A stretch of DNA of 5,505 nt from Chloroflexota bacterium (GTDB taxonomy: Bacteria > Chloroflexota > Limnocylindria > Limnocylindrales > CSP1-4). The notes beneath the pieces are model-generated. The model saw only the letters and a list, made by a program, of their open reading frames with translations. It was not told the origin of the DNA and did no database searches. This document shows positions 1-5,505 of the stretch, piece by piece. A program made the position numbers and the translations under genes. Location of the stretch: NCBI GenBank assembly GCA_021812735.1, contig JAKAMV010000695.1, forward strand, positions 1 to 5,505, given 5' to 3'. Every line of letters starts with the position of its first letter. Position 1 is the first letter of the stretch.

Positions 1-45
1 CTGACCACAGCTCTCTTCGTCGGCATCGAGCTGAGCCGTGGGTAG
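1..45 (+). CDS. 3' end of an upstream gene, possibly cbiB (cobinamide-phosphate synthase)
   Basis: The first base opens a frame that reads 14 codons (LTTALFVGIELSRG) and stops at TAG 43-45. The peptide is a hydrophobic stretch ending in a short polar Ser-Arg-Gly tail, as expected for the last membrane helix of an integral membrane protein. It overlaps the GTG start of the CobD-type gene by 8 nt, so the two are probably translated together. CbiB is a multi-spanning membrane protein that joins the aminopropanol arm to adenosylcobyric acid. It commonly sits beside cobD, and this is the basis for the suggestion. CobS, another membrane protein of the pathway, is also possible. Fourteen residues are too few to settle the family. 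Confidence 0.45.
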   Translation: MTTALFVGIELSRG

Positions 46-1111
46 GCGCCTAGGTGCCGGGCAGGTGCCGCACGGCGGGGCCCCCGCCGGCTGGCTCGAC
101 GTCGGCGTGAACCTGAACCCGTTCGGCGTCCCCGAGCCCGTCCGTCGCGCGCTCACTGGCGTCCGGTTCGACCGCTACGCCGACCTGGATCCGTCAGCGG
201 CCGCGCGGCACCTGGCCGCCGACGCTGGGGTCCCTCCTTCCCGCGTCCTATTGACGGCGGGTGCCAGCGAAGCTCTCCGGCTGATCGCGACAGCACTGCT
301 TCAGCCAGGTGTGCGGGCCCTGATTGCCGGCCCGACCTACGGCGAGTACCGGCGACTGGCCGCCCAGCGCGGAGCCGCCGTGGAGGAGCTTCGCGCCACG
401 GCCCCAGCCTTCGATCCGCCGATCGACGCACTGGAGCGCGAGCTGCGCCGCCCGGATCCGGTGATCGCCTTCATCTGCGACCCCAACAACCCCACCGGGC
501 GAAGCATCGCCCGCGGGGATCTGCACCGGCTGACATCGGCCCTCGAACAGTCCACGGATCGGGGCCCGCGACTCCTCGTCGTCGATCAGTCGTTCGGACC
601 ATTTGCCACAGCCCGGCCGTCGGCAGCAGAGCTCCTCGCCCCTGGTCGCGTCGTCCTGGTCCGCTCACTCACGAAACTCCTGTCGAGTCCCGGCGTTCGC
701 GTGGGCTACGTCCTGGGTTCGCCCCGCCTCCTCGCGCGGCTCCGGGCGGTCCGGGACCCCTGGTCGGTCGGCGCTCATGCGATCGCTGCGGCGTCCGCGG
801 CGAGCTGGACGCTCGATCCTGCGGCGAAGCGGGAGCTTTCAGCATGGCGACAGGCGCTCGCCGACGGGCTCAGGACGCGCGGACTGCGACCGTGTCCGTC
901 CGACGCGAACTACCTCTTGGTCGAGGTCGGGCCCGGTGCCGAAGTCCTCGTGGCGCGAGCGGCCCGGCGGCGCATCGGCATCCGCTGGTGCGCCAGCTTC
1001 GGATTGCCGGAACACGTGCGCGTCGCTGTCCGGCCTCCTGCCGAACAGGCGCGTCTGTTCGACGCGCTCGACGCGATTCTGCCCACCCTGATGGAGTCTT
1101 CGCGCTCATGA
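38..1111 (+). CDS. cobD: CobD-type PLP enzyme, L-threonine-O-3-phosphate decarboxylase
   Basis: A 357-residue fold-type I PLP enzyme of the class I/II aminotransferase superfamily, CobD/CobC branch (close to histidinol-phosphate aminotransferase). It should decarboxylate L-threonine phosphate to (R)-1-amino-2-propanol phosphate, the linker that CbiB adds to adenosylcobyric acid. The N-terminus carries the branch hallmark HGG (12-14) followed by VNLNPFG (24-30). Other motifs are the phosphate loop TAGASEAL (73-80), GPTY with Tyr101 for cofactor stacking, PNNPTG (149-154), Asp183 for the pyridine nitrogen, SLTK with Schiff-base Lys213, SPGVRVGY (217-224) with Arg221, and Arg328 in VRVAVR as a likely carboxylate ligand. 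Oddity: Asp183 is followed by Gln (DQSF), where I expect Glu (DEAF). GTG 38 is chosen because it overlaps the previous stop; GTG 65 is an in-frame alternative just before HGG. The end shares ATGA with the next gene. An aminotransferase role is less likely given the operon. Confidence 0.88.
   Translation: MGRRLGAGQVPHGGAPAGWLDVGVNLNPFGVPEPVRRALTGVRFDRYADLDPSAAARHLAADAGVPPSRVLLTAGASEALRLIATALLQPGVRALIAGPTYGEYRRLAAQRGAAVEELRATAPAFDPPIDALERELRRPDPVIAFICDPNNPTGRSIARGDLHRLTSALEQSTDRGPRLLVVDQSFGPFATARPSAAELLAPGRVVLVRSLTKLLSSPGVRVGYVLGSPRLLARLRAVRDPWSVGAHAIAAASAASWTLDPAAKRELSAWRQALADGLRTRGLRPCPSDANYLLVEVGPGAEVLVARAARRRIGIRWCASFGLPEHVRVAVRPPAEQARLFDALDAILPTLMESSRS
1093..1096 (+). promoter_or_regulatory. 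Ribosome binding site for the cobC-like gene
   Basis: GGAG lies inside the end of cobD, 11 nt before ATG 1108. The spacing is a little long but usable. It supports ATG 1108 as the start over GTG 1204, which has no purine-rich stretch in front of it. Confidence 0.4.
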
Positions 1112-1797
1112 ACGGCCTGCCTCTTCGCCGATTCGGCCCCGCTGACAAGGTCGCGCCGGCCGGCCCGGGGCGGACCCTCGGCTCCCCGGCACCCGTCGCG
1201 CGCGTGGCGACCGTCTATCTCATCCGTCACCCGGCCACCGCGTGGTCAGGCGTTCGGTACGCGGGACGAACCGACGTTCCACTGAGCCCCGCAGGTCGGC
1301 GGCAGGCGGCCGCAAACGCCGCCGAGCTGGCTTTCCGGATCACGGGCCACGTGGCCATCGTCTCGAGCCCACTCATCCGCGCGCTCGAGGCCGCGCAGCG
1401 CATCGCGGAGGCCTGTCGCGCGACGCTCGTCGTCGACCCCCGCTGGCGGGAGGTCGATTTCGGGGCCGCCGAGGGGGCGACGTTCGACGAGTTGGCCGCA
1501 TCATGGCCGGCCCTCGCCGAGCGGTTGCTGCGCGGCGAGCGGAGGATCGACTGGCCGAGCGGCGAGCCGTGGCACGAGCTGCGGGCGCGTGTCGCGTCGG
1601 CGTGGAGCGATCTACTCGATGCGCCGTGCGATGTCGGCATCGTCGTATCTCATGGGGGCCCGATCAGCGTTGCGCTCGAACTCGCTCTTGGAGACGCGGC
1701 CCCGGCGGCCGGCGCGATCGTCGGACCCGGCGAGGCCCTGGAGCTGGCCGTCGACGGGCGCTGCCAGCTCGTGCGTCGCTGGACCACCGGTCGATGA
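1108..1797 (+). CDS. cobC: Histidine phosphatase family protein, probable alpha-ribazole phosphatase CobC
   Basis: A 229-residue protein of the phosphoglycerate mutase-like histidine phosphatase superfamily. In this operon the likely role is removing phosphate from alpha-ribazole 5'-phosphate or adenosylcobalamin 5'-phosphate. Visible motifs are LIRHP (38-42) with catalytic His41, YAGRTDVPLSPAGRRQA (51-67), SSPLIRA (86-92) with Arg91, REVDFGAAEG (114-123) with acid Glu115, and VSHGG (180-184) with second catalytic His182. The start ATG 1108 shares ATGA with the cobD stop. It gives about 32 Pro/Gly/Arg-rich residues before the fold. GTG 1204 (residue 33, then ATVYLIRH) is where the family normally begins, so the true start may be there. 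Departures from the usual pattern are RHP for RHG, Ala for Trp in FGxWEG, YAG for CYG, and Ser where HGGxxR usually has Arg. The fold is secure; the CobC assignment rests largely on context. Confidence 0.78.
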   Translation: MNGLPLRRFGPADKVAPAGPGRTLGSPAPVARVATVYLIRHPATAWSGVRYAGRTDVPLSPAGRRQAAANAAELAFRITGHVAIVSSPLIRALEAAQRIAEACRATLVVDPRWREVDFGAAEGATFDELAASWPALAERLLRGERRIDWPSGEPWHELRARVASAWSDLLDAPCDVGIVVSHGGPISVALELALGDAAPAAGAIVGPGEALELAVDGRCQLVRRWTTGR

Positions 1798-1877
1798 GCG
1801 CTCGGTCGGCGTTCCCCGCCACATTGGCACGCCGGTCCGCGGCCCACCCGGAGGCGCCATGGTCGCCAGGGTCCTGA
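1794..1877 (+). CDS. Possible 27-codon bridging ORF between cobC and cobQ (doubtful)
   Basis: ATG 1794 overlaps the cobC stop as ATGA. The frame runs 27 codons (beginning MSARSAFPATLARR) and stops at TGA 1875-1877, which overlaps an in-frame ATG of cobQ (1877) as TGATG. The peptide has no recognisable domain and is rich in Ala, Ser, Arg and Pro, as out-of-frame GC-rich DNA usually is. No Shine-Dalgarno is seen in front of it. If translated, it could simply carry ribosomes across the 61-nt gap. It is most likely a chance ORF. Confidence 0.12.
   Translation: MSARSAFPATLARRSAAHPEAPWSPGS
1850..1854 (+). promoter_or_regulatory. Ribosome binding site for cobQ
   Basis: GGAGG stands 4 nt before ATG 1859. 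The spacing is short, but this is the strongest Shine-Dalgarno match near the cobQ start. It favours ATG 1859 over ATG 1877, six codons further in, which has only a weaker AGGG 5-8 nt upstream. Confidence 0.55.
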
Positions 1878-3421
1878 TGGTCCAGGGCACCGCCTCGTCG
1901 GTCGGCAAGAGCGTCCTCGTGGCGGCCCTCTGCCGCATCTTCCGTCAGGACGGGTACCGGGTCGCCCCGTTCAAGGCCCAGAACATGTCCCTCAACTCCG
2001 CCGTCACCGCGGACGGGTACGAGATCGGCCGCGCGCAGGCCGTCCAGGCCGCGGCCGCCCAGATCGAGCCGAGCGTGGACATGAACCCGATCCTCCTCAA
2101 GCCCGAGGCAGATGCTCGGTCGCAGCTGGTCGTGCTCGGACGCCCGGTGACGAGCCTCTCCGCCCGCGACTACTACGCGCGCCGGGCGGCGCTCTGGGAG
2201 GTGGTCGTCGGAGCGCTCGACCGTCTGCGCGCGGCGTACGACCTGGTCGTCGTCGAGGGAGCGGGCAGTCCGGCCGAGGTGAACCTGAAGGGCGCCGACA
2301 TCGTCAACATGCGGGTGGCCCGGTACTCCGGGGCACCGGTACTCCTCGTCGCCGATATCGATCGGGGTGGGGTCTTCGCCGCGCTGGTGGGGACGCTGGC
2401 GCTGCTCGAGCCGGACGAGCGGGCCCTGGTGGCGGGACTCGTGATCAACAAGTTCCGCGGCGACCGCCGCCTCCTCGATCCGGGGCTGGAGTTCCTGGTC
2501 CGGCACACCGGCAAGCCCGTCCTCGGCGTCGTCCCGTACCTGGCCAACCTACGGATCGCCGATGAGGATTCGGTGGCCCTGGAACAGCGTCGGCCGACGG
2601 GCGACCGCGAGCCGGTCACGCGTCACGGCGTCGCAACCGTCGGTGCGGCGCCGCCGTCGCCCGACCCCCGTCTCGAGATCGCCGTCGTGCGGCTCCCGAG
2701 GATCGCCAATTTCGACGACTTCGATCTCCTCGCAGCCGAGCCGGCGGTCCACCTACGCTACGTCGAGCGGCCGGAGGAACTCGAAGCGACGGACCTCGTG
2801 ATCCTGCCCGGGAGCAAGACGACGGTCGCCGACCTCGGCTTCCTGCGCGCGACCGGGCTGGCCGAGCGGATCGTCGGACTCGCCCGGTCGGGGACGCCCG
2901 TCTTAGGTGTCTGCGCCGGCTACCAGATGCTCGGGCTGTCGCTGTGGGATCCGCGGGGTGTCGAGTCTTCGACGCCCGAGACGAGCGGTCTCGGGCTCCT
3001 ACCGGTGCATACCACCTTCCATCCAGAGAAACGAACCCGTCGGGTGCGGGCGAGGGTGGTCACGCGTGAGGGGTTCTTCGGTGGCCTGTTCGATACGACC
3101 GTCGAGGGCTACGAGATCCACATGGGTTCGACGACGACCGACGGCCCGCCGCTCTTCCGGGTCGAAAGCGATGGGGAGGAAGAGCGCCTCGATGGGTGCG
3201 TCGCTCTCGGCGGGACCATCGCCGGAACATACCTTCACGGCCTCTTCGAGGGTTCCGCTCCCAGGCGCGCGCTGATCGAGTGGCTCGGGGCGCGTCGCGG
3301 CCTGCCGCTGACGGCCGGAGCCGTCGGGTCGCCGGATGCCGAGTATGACCTGCTGGCCGACGCGGTCCGGGCGAACCTCGACCTGGGGGCTATCCGTCGT
3401 CTCATTGGGTCCGCGGAGTAG
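1859..3421 (+). CDS. cobQ: CobQ, cobyric acid synthase (glutamine-hydrolysing)
   Basis: A 520-residue cytoplasmic enzyme that amidates side chains b, d, e and g of adenosylcobyrinic acid a,c-diamide, using glutamine and ATP, to give adenosylcobyric acid. The N-terminal dethiobiotin-synthetase-like ATPase domain (about 1-235) has the P-loop GTASSVGKS (10-18), FKAQNMSLNS (38-47), VVEGAGSPAEVNL (131-143) and ADIDRGGVFA (165-174). The C-terminal class I glutamine amidotransferase domain (about 270-475) has RLPRIANFDDFD (278-289), LPGSKTT (316-322), nucleophile Cys352 in GVCAGYQMLG, YEIHMG (418-423) and catalytic His460 in GTYLHGLFEG. A polar, proline-containing linker of about 25 residues (243-268) joins the domains and appears longer than usual, making the protein slightly longer than the typical 480-510. 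The start at ATG 1859 gives the expected MVARVLMVQGT beginning. The stop is 3 nt before cobU, whose ribosome site lies in the last cobQ codons. Confidence 0.97.
   Translation: MVARVLMVQGTASSVGKSVLVAALCRIFRQDGYRVAPFKAQNMSLNSAVTADGYEIGRAQAVQAAAAQIEPSVDMNPILLKPEADARSQLVVLGRPVTSLSARDYYARRAALWEVVVGALDRLRAAYDLVVVEGAGSPAEVNLKGADIVNMRVARYSGAPVLLVADIDRGGVFAALVGTLALLEPDERALVAGLVINKFRGDRRLLDPGLEFLVRHTGKPVLGVVPYLANLRIADEDSVALEQRRPTGDREPVTRHGVATVGAAPPSPDPRLEIAVVRLPRIANFDDFDLLAAEPAVHLRYVERPEELEATDLVILPGSKTTVADLGFLRATGLAERIVGLARSGTPVLGVCAGYQMLGLSLWDPRGVESSTPETSGLGLLPVHTTFHPEKRTRRVRARVVTREGFFGGLFDTTVEGYEIHMGSTTTDGPPLFRVESDGEEERLDGCVALGGTIAGTYLHGLFEGSAPRRALIEWLGARRGLPLTAGAVGSPDAEYDLLADAVRANLDLGAIRRLIGSAE
3415..3418 (+). 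promoter_or_regulatory. Ribosome binding site for cobU, inside the cobQ end
   Basis: GGAG ends just before the cobQ stop codon (TAG 3419-3421) and lies 6 nt before GTG 3425. It fixes the GTG as the cobU start and implies translational coupling of cobQ and cobU. Confidence 0.6.
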
Positions 3422-3424
3422 GCG

Positions 3425-4009
3425 GTGGGCAGGATCGTGCTCGTGACCGGCGGTGCCCGAAGCGGCAAGAGCGCCTTCGCCGAGACGCTCGCAGCGCGGC
3501 GGGGCGAGCGCGTCGTCTATCTCGCGACGGCGACGATCGGCGATGCCGAGATGGAGGAGCGGATCGCCCGCCACCGGGCGCGGCGACCGGCCGGCTGGGT
3601 GACCCTGGAGGCACCCCTAGACATCTTGGCGAGTCTCGCTGCGGTGGCCTCCGGGATCGAGGTCGTGCTCGTCGACTGTCTCGCCGTCTGGGCCGCAAAT
3701 CGGCTGTTGGCGATCGGGGAGCCGGCCAGGGAGGGGTGGTGGGGCCAGGTGGCTACCCTCGAACGCGCCCTGACGCAGGAGCTCGACCTGCTCGTCACGA
3801 CCGCACTGGTCGCAGCTTGGGATCTCCTTCTCGTCACGAACGAGGTGGGCTTCGGCGTCGTGCCGCCGACCGAGCTCGGCCGAGCGTACCGGGATCTCCT
3901 CGGCAGACTCAACCAGGTCGTCGCCTCCCGGGCGGACGAGGTCTACCTCGTCGTTGCGGGGCTGGCGCTCGACGTGAAGCAGCTGGCGGCGGAGACTCAG
4001 CGTGGTTGA
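3425..4009 (+). CDS. cobU: CobU, adenosylcobinamide kinase / adenosylcobinamide-phosphate guanylyltransferase
   Basis: A 194-residue bifunctional cytoplasmic enzyme. It phosphorylates adenosylcobinamide and then transfers GMP to form adenosylcobinamide-GDP, the substrate of CobS. The P-loop is GGARSGKS (9-16). RIARHRARRPAGWVTLEAP (46-64) carries His50, which aligns by motif with the guanylylated histidine of the family. VDCLAVWAANRL (83-94) is the usual VDCLTLWLSNLL block. TNEVGFGVVPPTELGRAYRDLLGRLNQ begins at Thr138 and ends at Gln164; it is the family's most diagnostic stretch. Near the C-terminus GLALDVK (179-185) has Ala where Pro is common. Length is close to the usual 180 or so. GTG 3425 is used, directly followed by the strand leading to the P-loop. 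An RNA-level overlap with a small ORF starting at GTG 4002 is noted separately. Confidence 0.96.
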   Translation: MGRIVLVTGGARSGKSAFAETLAARRGERVVYLATATIGDAEMEERIARHRARRPAGWVTLEAPLDILASLAAVASGIEVVLVDCLAVWAANRLLAIGEPAREGWWGQVATLERALTQELDLLVTTALVAAWDLLLVTNEVGFGVVPPTELGRAYRDLLGRLNQVVASRADEVYLVVAGLALDVKQLAAETQRG

Positions 4010-4145
4010 GACGGCGGAGCGGCGCGGCGGGTGGTTCGGGCGGACGGGGACAACCCGGGACCACTGGCGTCTTCGGTGGTCTCGGCCATGGGGGTCGCGG
4101 ACTCCGAGCGCCCACAGTGCCCGGCCTACGATCGACGGTCGATGA
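4002..4145 (+). CDS. Possible 47-codon bridging ORF between cobU and cbiA (doubtful)
   Basis: GTG 4002 overlaps the end of cobU (the stop is at 4007-4009) and is preceded by GGAG (3991-3994) at an ideal 7-nt spacing. The frame runs 47 codons and ends at TGA 4143-4145, overlapping the cbiA ATG at 4142 as ATGA. The product would begin MVETAERRGGWFGRTG. It is basic, with four Trp and many Arg and Ser, no recognisable domain and no membrane segment. Composition of this kind is typical of GC-rich DNA read out of frame, so a functional peptide is doubtful. What stands out is the placement: it links the cobU stop to the cbiA start without a break and so could relay ribosomes across the 132-nt gap. 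Confidence 0.22.
   Translation: MVETAERRGGWFGRTGTTRDHWRLRWSRPWGSRTPSAHSARPTIDGR
4055..4085 (+). promoter_or_regulatory. Strong RNA hairpin in the cobU-cbiA gap
   Basis: CCGGGACCAC (4055-4064) pairs with GTGGTCTCGG (4076-4085) over 10 positions, nine Watson-Crick and one G-U. Three further weak pairs (U-G, G-C, G-U) can close the loop to 5 nt. No T-tract follows, so it is not a standard rho-independent terminator. It lies 2 nt upstream of ATG 4088, in frame with cbiA, and would hide any ribosome site for that codon. This is one reason to prefer ATG 4142 as the cbiA start. It may affect mRNA stability, processing or coupling to cbiA; its function is unknown. Confidence 0.45.
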
Positions 4146-5505
4146 TCCCGCGCATCGTCATCGCAGGCACGTCGAGCGGCGTGGGCAAGACCACCGTGAC
4201 GGTCGGCCTCGCCGGGGCCCTGCGCAAGCGCGGGCTGCGGGTCGCCGCCTTCAAGTGCGGACCGGACTACCTCGATCCGACGTATCACATCCGGGCCGCC
4301 GACGCGCCCTGCCACAATCTCGACAGTTGGATGATGGGGCGCGTGGGGGTGGTCGCCACGTTCCAGCGCGCCTCGCAGGGGGCCGACATCGCCCTCATCG
4401 AAGGCGTGATGGGCCTCTTCGACGGCGCGTCACCGACGGGCGAGGACGGGTCGACCGCCGAGATCGCGAAGTGGCTGCGCGCCCCGGTCCTGCTCGTCTG
4501 CGACGCGTCTGGAATGGCCCGCAGTGTTCAAGCTCTCGCCCGCGGCTTCGCGACGTTCGACGCCGACCTCCATGTCGCTGGCCTCGTCTGCAACCGGGTC
4601 GGGAGCCGCGGGCACCTGGACCTCCTGCGCGAAGCCGTCGGCAACTCACTCCCGATGGTGGGCGGACTTCCCGAAGAACGTGCCCTGGCCTTCCCGGAGC
4701 GACACCTGGGGCTTCGCAGTGCCGACCGAGCGGCGGTACCGCAACGCGTGTTTGCCGCGTGGGCCGAGCGGGTTGCCGAGTGGCTCGACGTCGACACGAT
4801 CCTGGCGATCGCACGAGCCGCTGGACCGCTCCCGGAGGTCCCGGCCGAGGACCGGACCGCCCAGGCCGGCCCACGCACCCGCATCGGCCTCGCCCTCGAT
4901 GAGGCCTTCCACTTCTACTACGACGACAACCTCCGTCGCCTCGAGGGCCTCGGGGCGGAGCTGGTGCCCTTCTCGCCGGTCCACGACCCGCGGCTTCCCG
5001 ACGTCGACGGTCTCTACTTCGGTGGCGGCTACCCGGAGGTCCACGCCAAGGCGCTGTCCCGGAACACCGGCATGCTCGGTGCCGTTGCGGCGTTCGCCGC
5101 GAACGGGGGGCCGATCTACGGCGAGTGCGGCGGCCTCATGTACCTCTGCAACGGCATCCGGACAACCGAGGGACGGCTACATTCGATGGTTGGGATCATC
5201 CCGGGAGTGGCCCGCATGCGTGGCGGCCTCCAGGCGCTCGGCTATGTGGAAGTGGTCACCCTGGATGCCACGGTGCTTGGGCCACCTGGATCGCACTTCC
5301 GGGGCCACCAGTTCCGGTATTCGGACGTTCAGCTCGAAACCGATGTCCAGCATGTCTACGCCGTCCGGCGCCACCGCGACGGTGCCGTGTTCAGGGAAGG
5401 CTATCGCGTCGGGAATACGCTCGCTTCGTACGTCCATGCCCACTGGGCATCGAACCCGCTGATCGCCCGGGGACTGATCGACGCGTGCGTCGCGCATGCG
5501 AGGCG
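4142..5505 (+). CDS. cbiA: CbiA/CobB, cobyrinate (or hydrogenobyrinate) a,c-diamide synthase, 3' end beyond window
   Basis: An open frame of 454 complete codons runs to the window edge without a stop; the family is about 450-480 residues, so only the tail is missing. The enzyme amidates carboxylates a and c of the corrin ring with glutamine and ATP. The N-terminal ATPase domain has P-loop GTSSGVGKT (9-17), FKCGPDYLDPTYH (38-50 region) with Asp45, and EGVMGLFDG (87-95). The C-terminal glutamine amidotransferase domain starts near 246 and has FGGGYPE (293-299), nucleophile Cys329 in YGECGGLMYL, GHQFRYS (388-394) and catalytic histidine region SYVHAHW (429-435). GHQFRYS departs from the GHEFHYS I expect. 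ATG 4142 gives the family-typical MIPRIVIAGT start but has no clear ribosome site. ATG 4088, in frame, would add 18 residues without family resemblance. Sequence alone does not distinguish the cobyrinate (CbiA) from the hydrogenobyrinate (CobB) substrate. Confidence 0.95.
   Translation, partial: MIPRIVIAGTSSGVGKTTVTVGLAGALRKRGLRVAAFKCGPDYLDPTYHIRAADAPCHNLDSWMMGRVGVVATFQRASQGADIALIEGVMGLFDGASPTGEDGSTAEIAKWLRAPVLLVCDASGMARSVQALARGFATFDADLHVAGLVCNRVGSRGHLDLLREAVGNSLPMVGGLPEERALAFPERHLGLRSADRAAVPQRVFAAWAERVAEWLDVDTILAIARAAGPLPEVPAEDRTAQAGPRTRIGLALDEAFHFYYDDNLRRLEGLGAELVPFSPVHDPRLPDVDGLYFGGGYPEVHAKALSRNTGMLGAVAAFAANGGPIYGECGGLMYLCNGIRTTEGRLHSMVGIIPGVARMRGGLQALGYVEVVTLDATVLGPPGSHFRGHQFRYSDVQLETDVQHVYAVRRHRDGAVFREGYRVGNTLASYVHAHWASNPLIARGLIDACVAHAR

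Noticed and set aside
1807..1834. Nested stem (CGGCG/CGCCG outer, GCCA/TGGC inner) in the cobC-cobQ gap, as a terminator or regulatory hairpin
   Set aside because: The arms are 5 and 4 bp, with an uneven 6/1 internal loop and no T-tract. This is ordinary for GC-rich DNA.
1664..2506. 280-codon open frame on the - strand across cobC and cobQ
   Set aside because: It is antisense to well-supported genes, has no recognisable domain, and its Asp/Arg/Gly/His-rich composition is the usual shadow of high-GC third positions.
4010..4141. Cobalamin riboswitch before cbiA, prompted by CCACTGG at 4061-4067
   Set aside because: The gap is too short for the roughly 200-nt element, and I cannot find the other conserved blocks (GGGAA, CCCGC, the B12-box core). 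CCACTGG is explained by the hairpin arm and loop.
4131..4143. 13-bp odd-centred dyad ATCGAC-G-GTCGAT overlapping the cbiA start codon, as a possible operator
   Set aside because: A dyad with 6-bp arms is expected about once by chance in a window this size, and no second copy is seen at another start.
3736..4902. 388-codon + strand frame across cobU, the gap and the first part of cbiA
   Set aside because: It is very rich in Arg, Gly and Pro with no motif, while the two genes it overlaps carry complete catalytic motif sets.
4524..5462. 312-codon + strand frame within cbiA
   Set aside because: It is Ser/Thr/Arg-rich and motif-free, and fully overlaps the CbiA frame, which has the P-loop, Cys329 and histidine motifs.
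1..5505. Mobile elements, CRISPR arrays, tRNA or rRNA genes
   Set aside because: No transposase motifs, terminal repeats, regularly spaced repeats or RNA gene signatures were seen; coding genes fill the window.

Overview
The window is one tightly packed, rightward-transcribed piece of a cobalamin (vitamin B12) biosynthesis operon. Every recognisable gene is on the + strand. In order it holds the last 14 codons of an upstream protein (possibly the membrane protein CbiB); a CobD-type PLP enzyme (L-threonine-O-3-phosphate decarboxylase); a histidine-phosphatase-fold protein in the position of CobC (alpha-ribazole phosphatase); CobQ (cobyric acid synthase); CobU (adenosylcobinamide kinase/guanylyltransferase); and CbiA/CobB (cobyrinate or hydrogenobyrinate a,c-diamide synthase), whose 3' end lies beyond the window.

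Base composition is strongly GC-rich (about 70% by eye), GTG starts are used, and third positions are almost always G or C. Together with the bacterial CobU this suggests a high-GC bacterium such as a Chloroflexota or Actinomycetota member. CobQ and the small proteins feel most like Chloroflexota, but this is an impression and not a placement. Nothing suggests a mobile element, phage, RNA gene or CRISPR array.

The genes cover the middle and late steps of the pathway. CbiA amidates side chains a and c of the corrin ring and CobQ amidates b, d, e and g. CobD supplies the (R)-1-amino-2-propanol phosphate arm that CbiB attaches. CobU activates adenosylcobinamide to the GDP form. A CobC phosphatase would dephosphorylate the lower-ligand nucleotide or the final cobalamin phosphate. 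CobS, CobT and the adenosyltransferase are not in view.

Most junctions are overlapping or nearly so: upstream gene/cobD overlap 8 nt, cobD/cobC share ATGA, cobQ/cobU are separated by 3 nt. Two junctions are looser: 61 nt between cobC and cobQ, and 132 nt between cobU and cbiA. Both are bridged by a small ORF that overlaps the stop upstream and the start downstream. The larger gap also holds a strong hairpin with a competing alternative pairing. These gaps, plus several departures from family motifs in CobD, CobC and CbiA, are the only things that look worth following up. I see no clearly novel system here.
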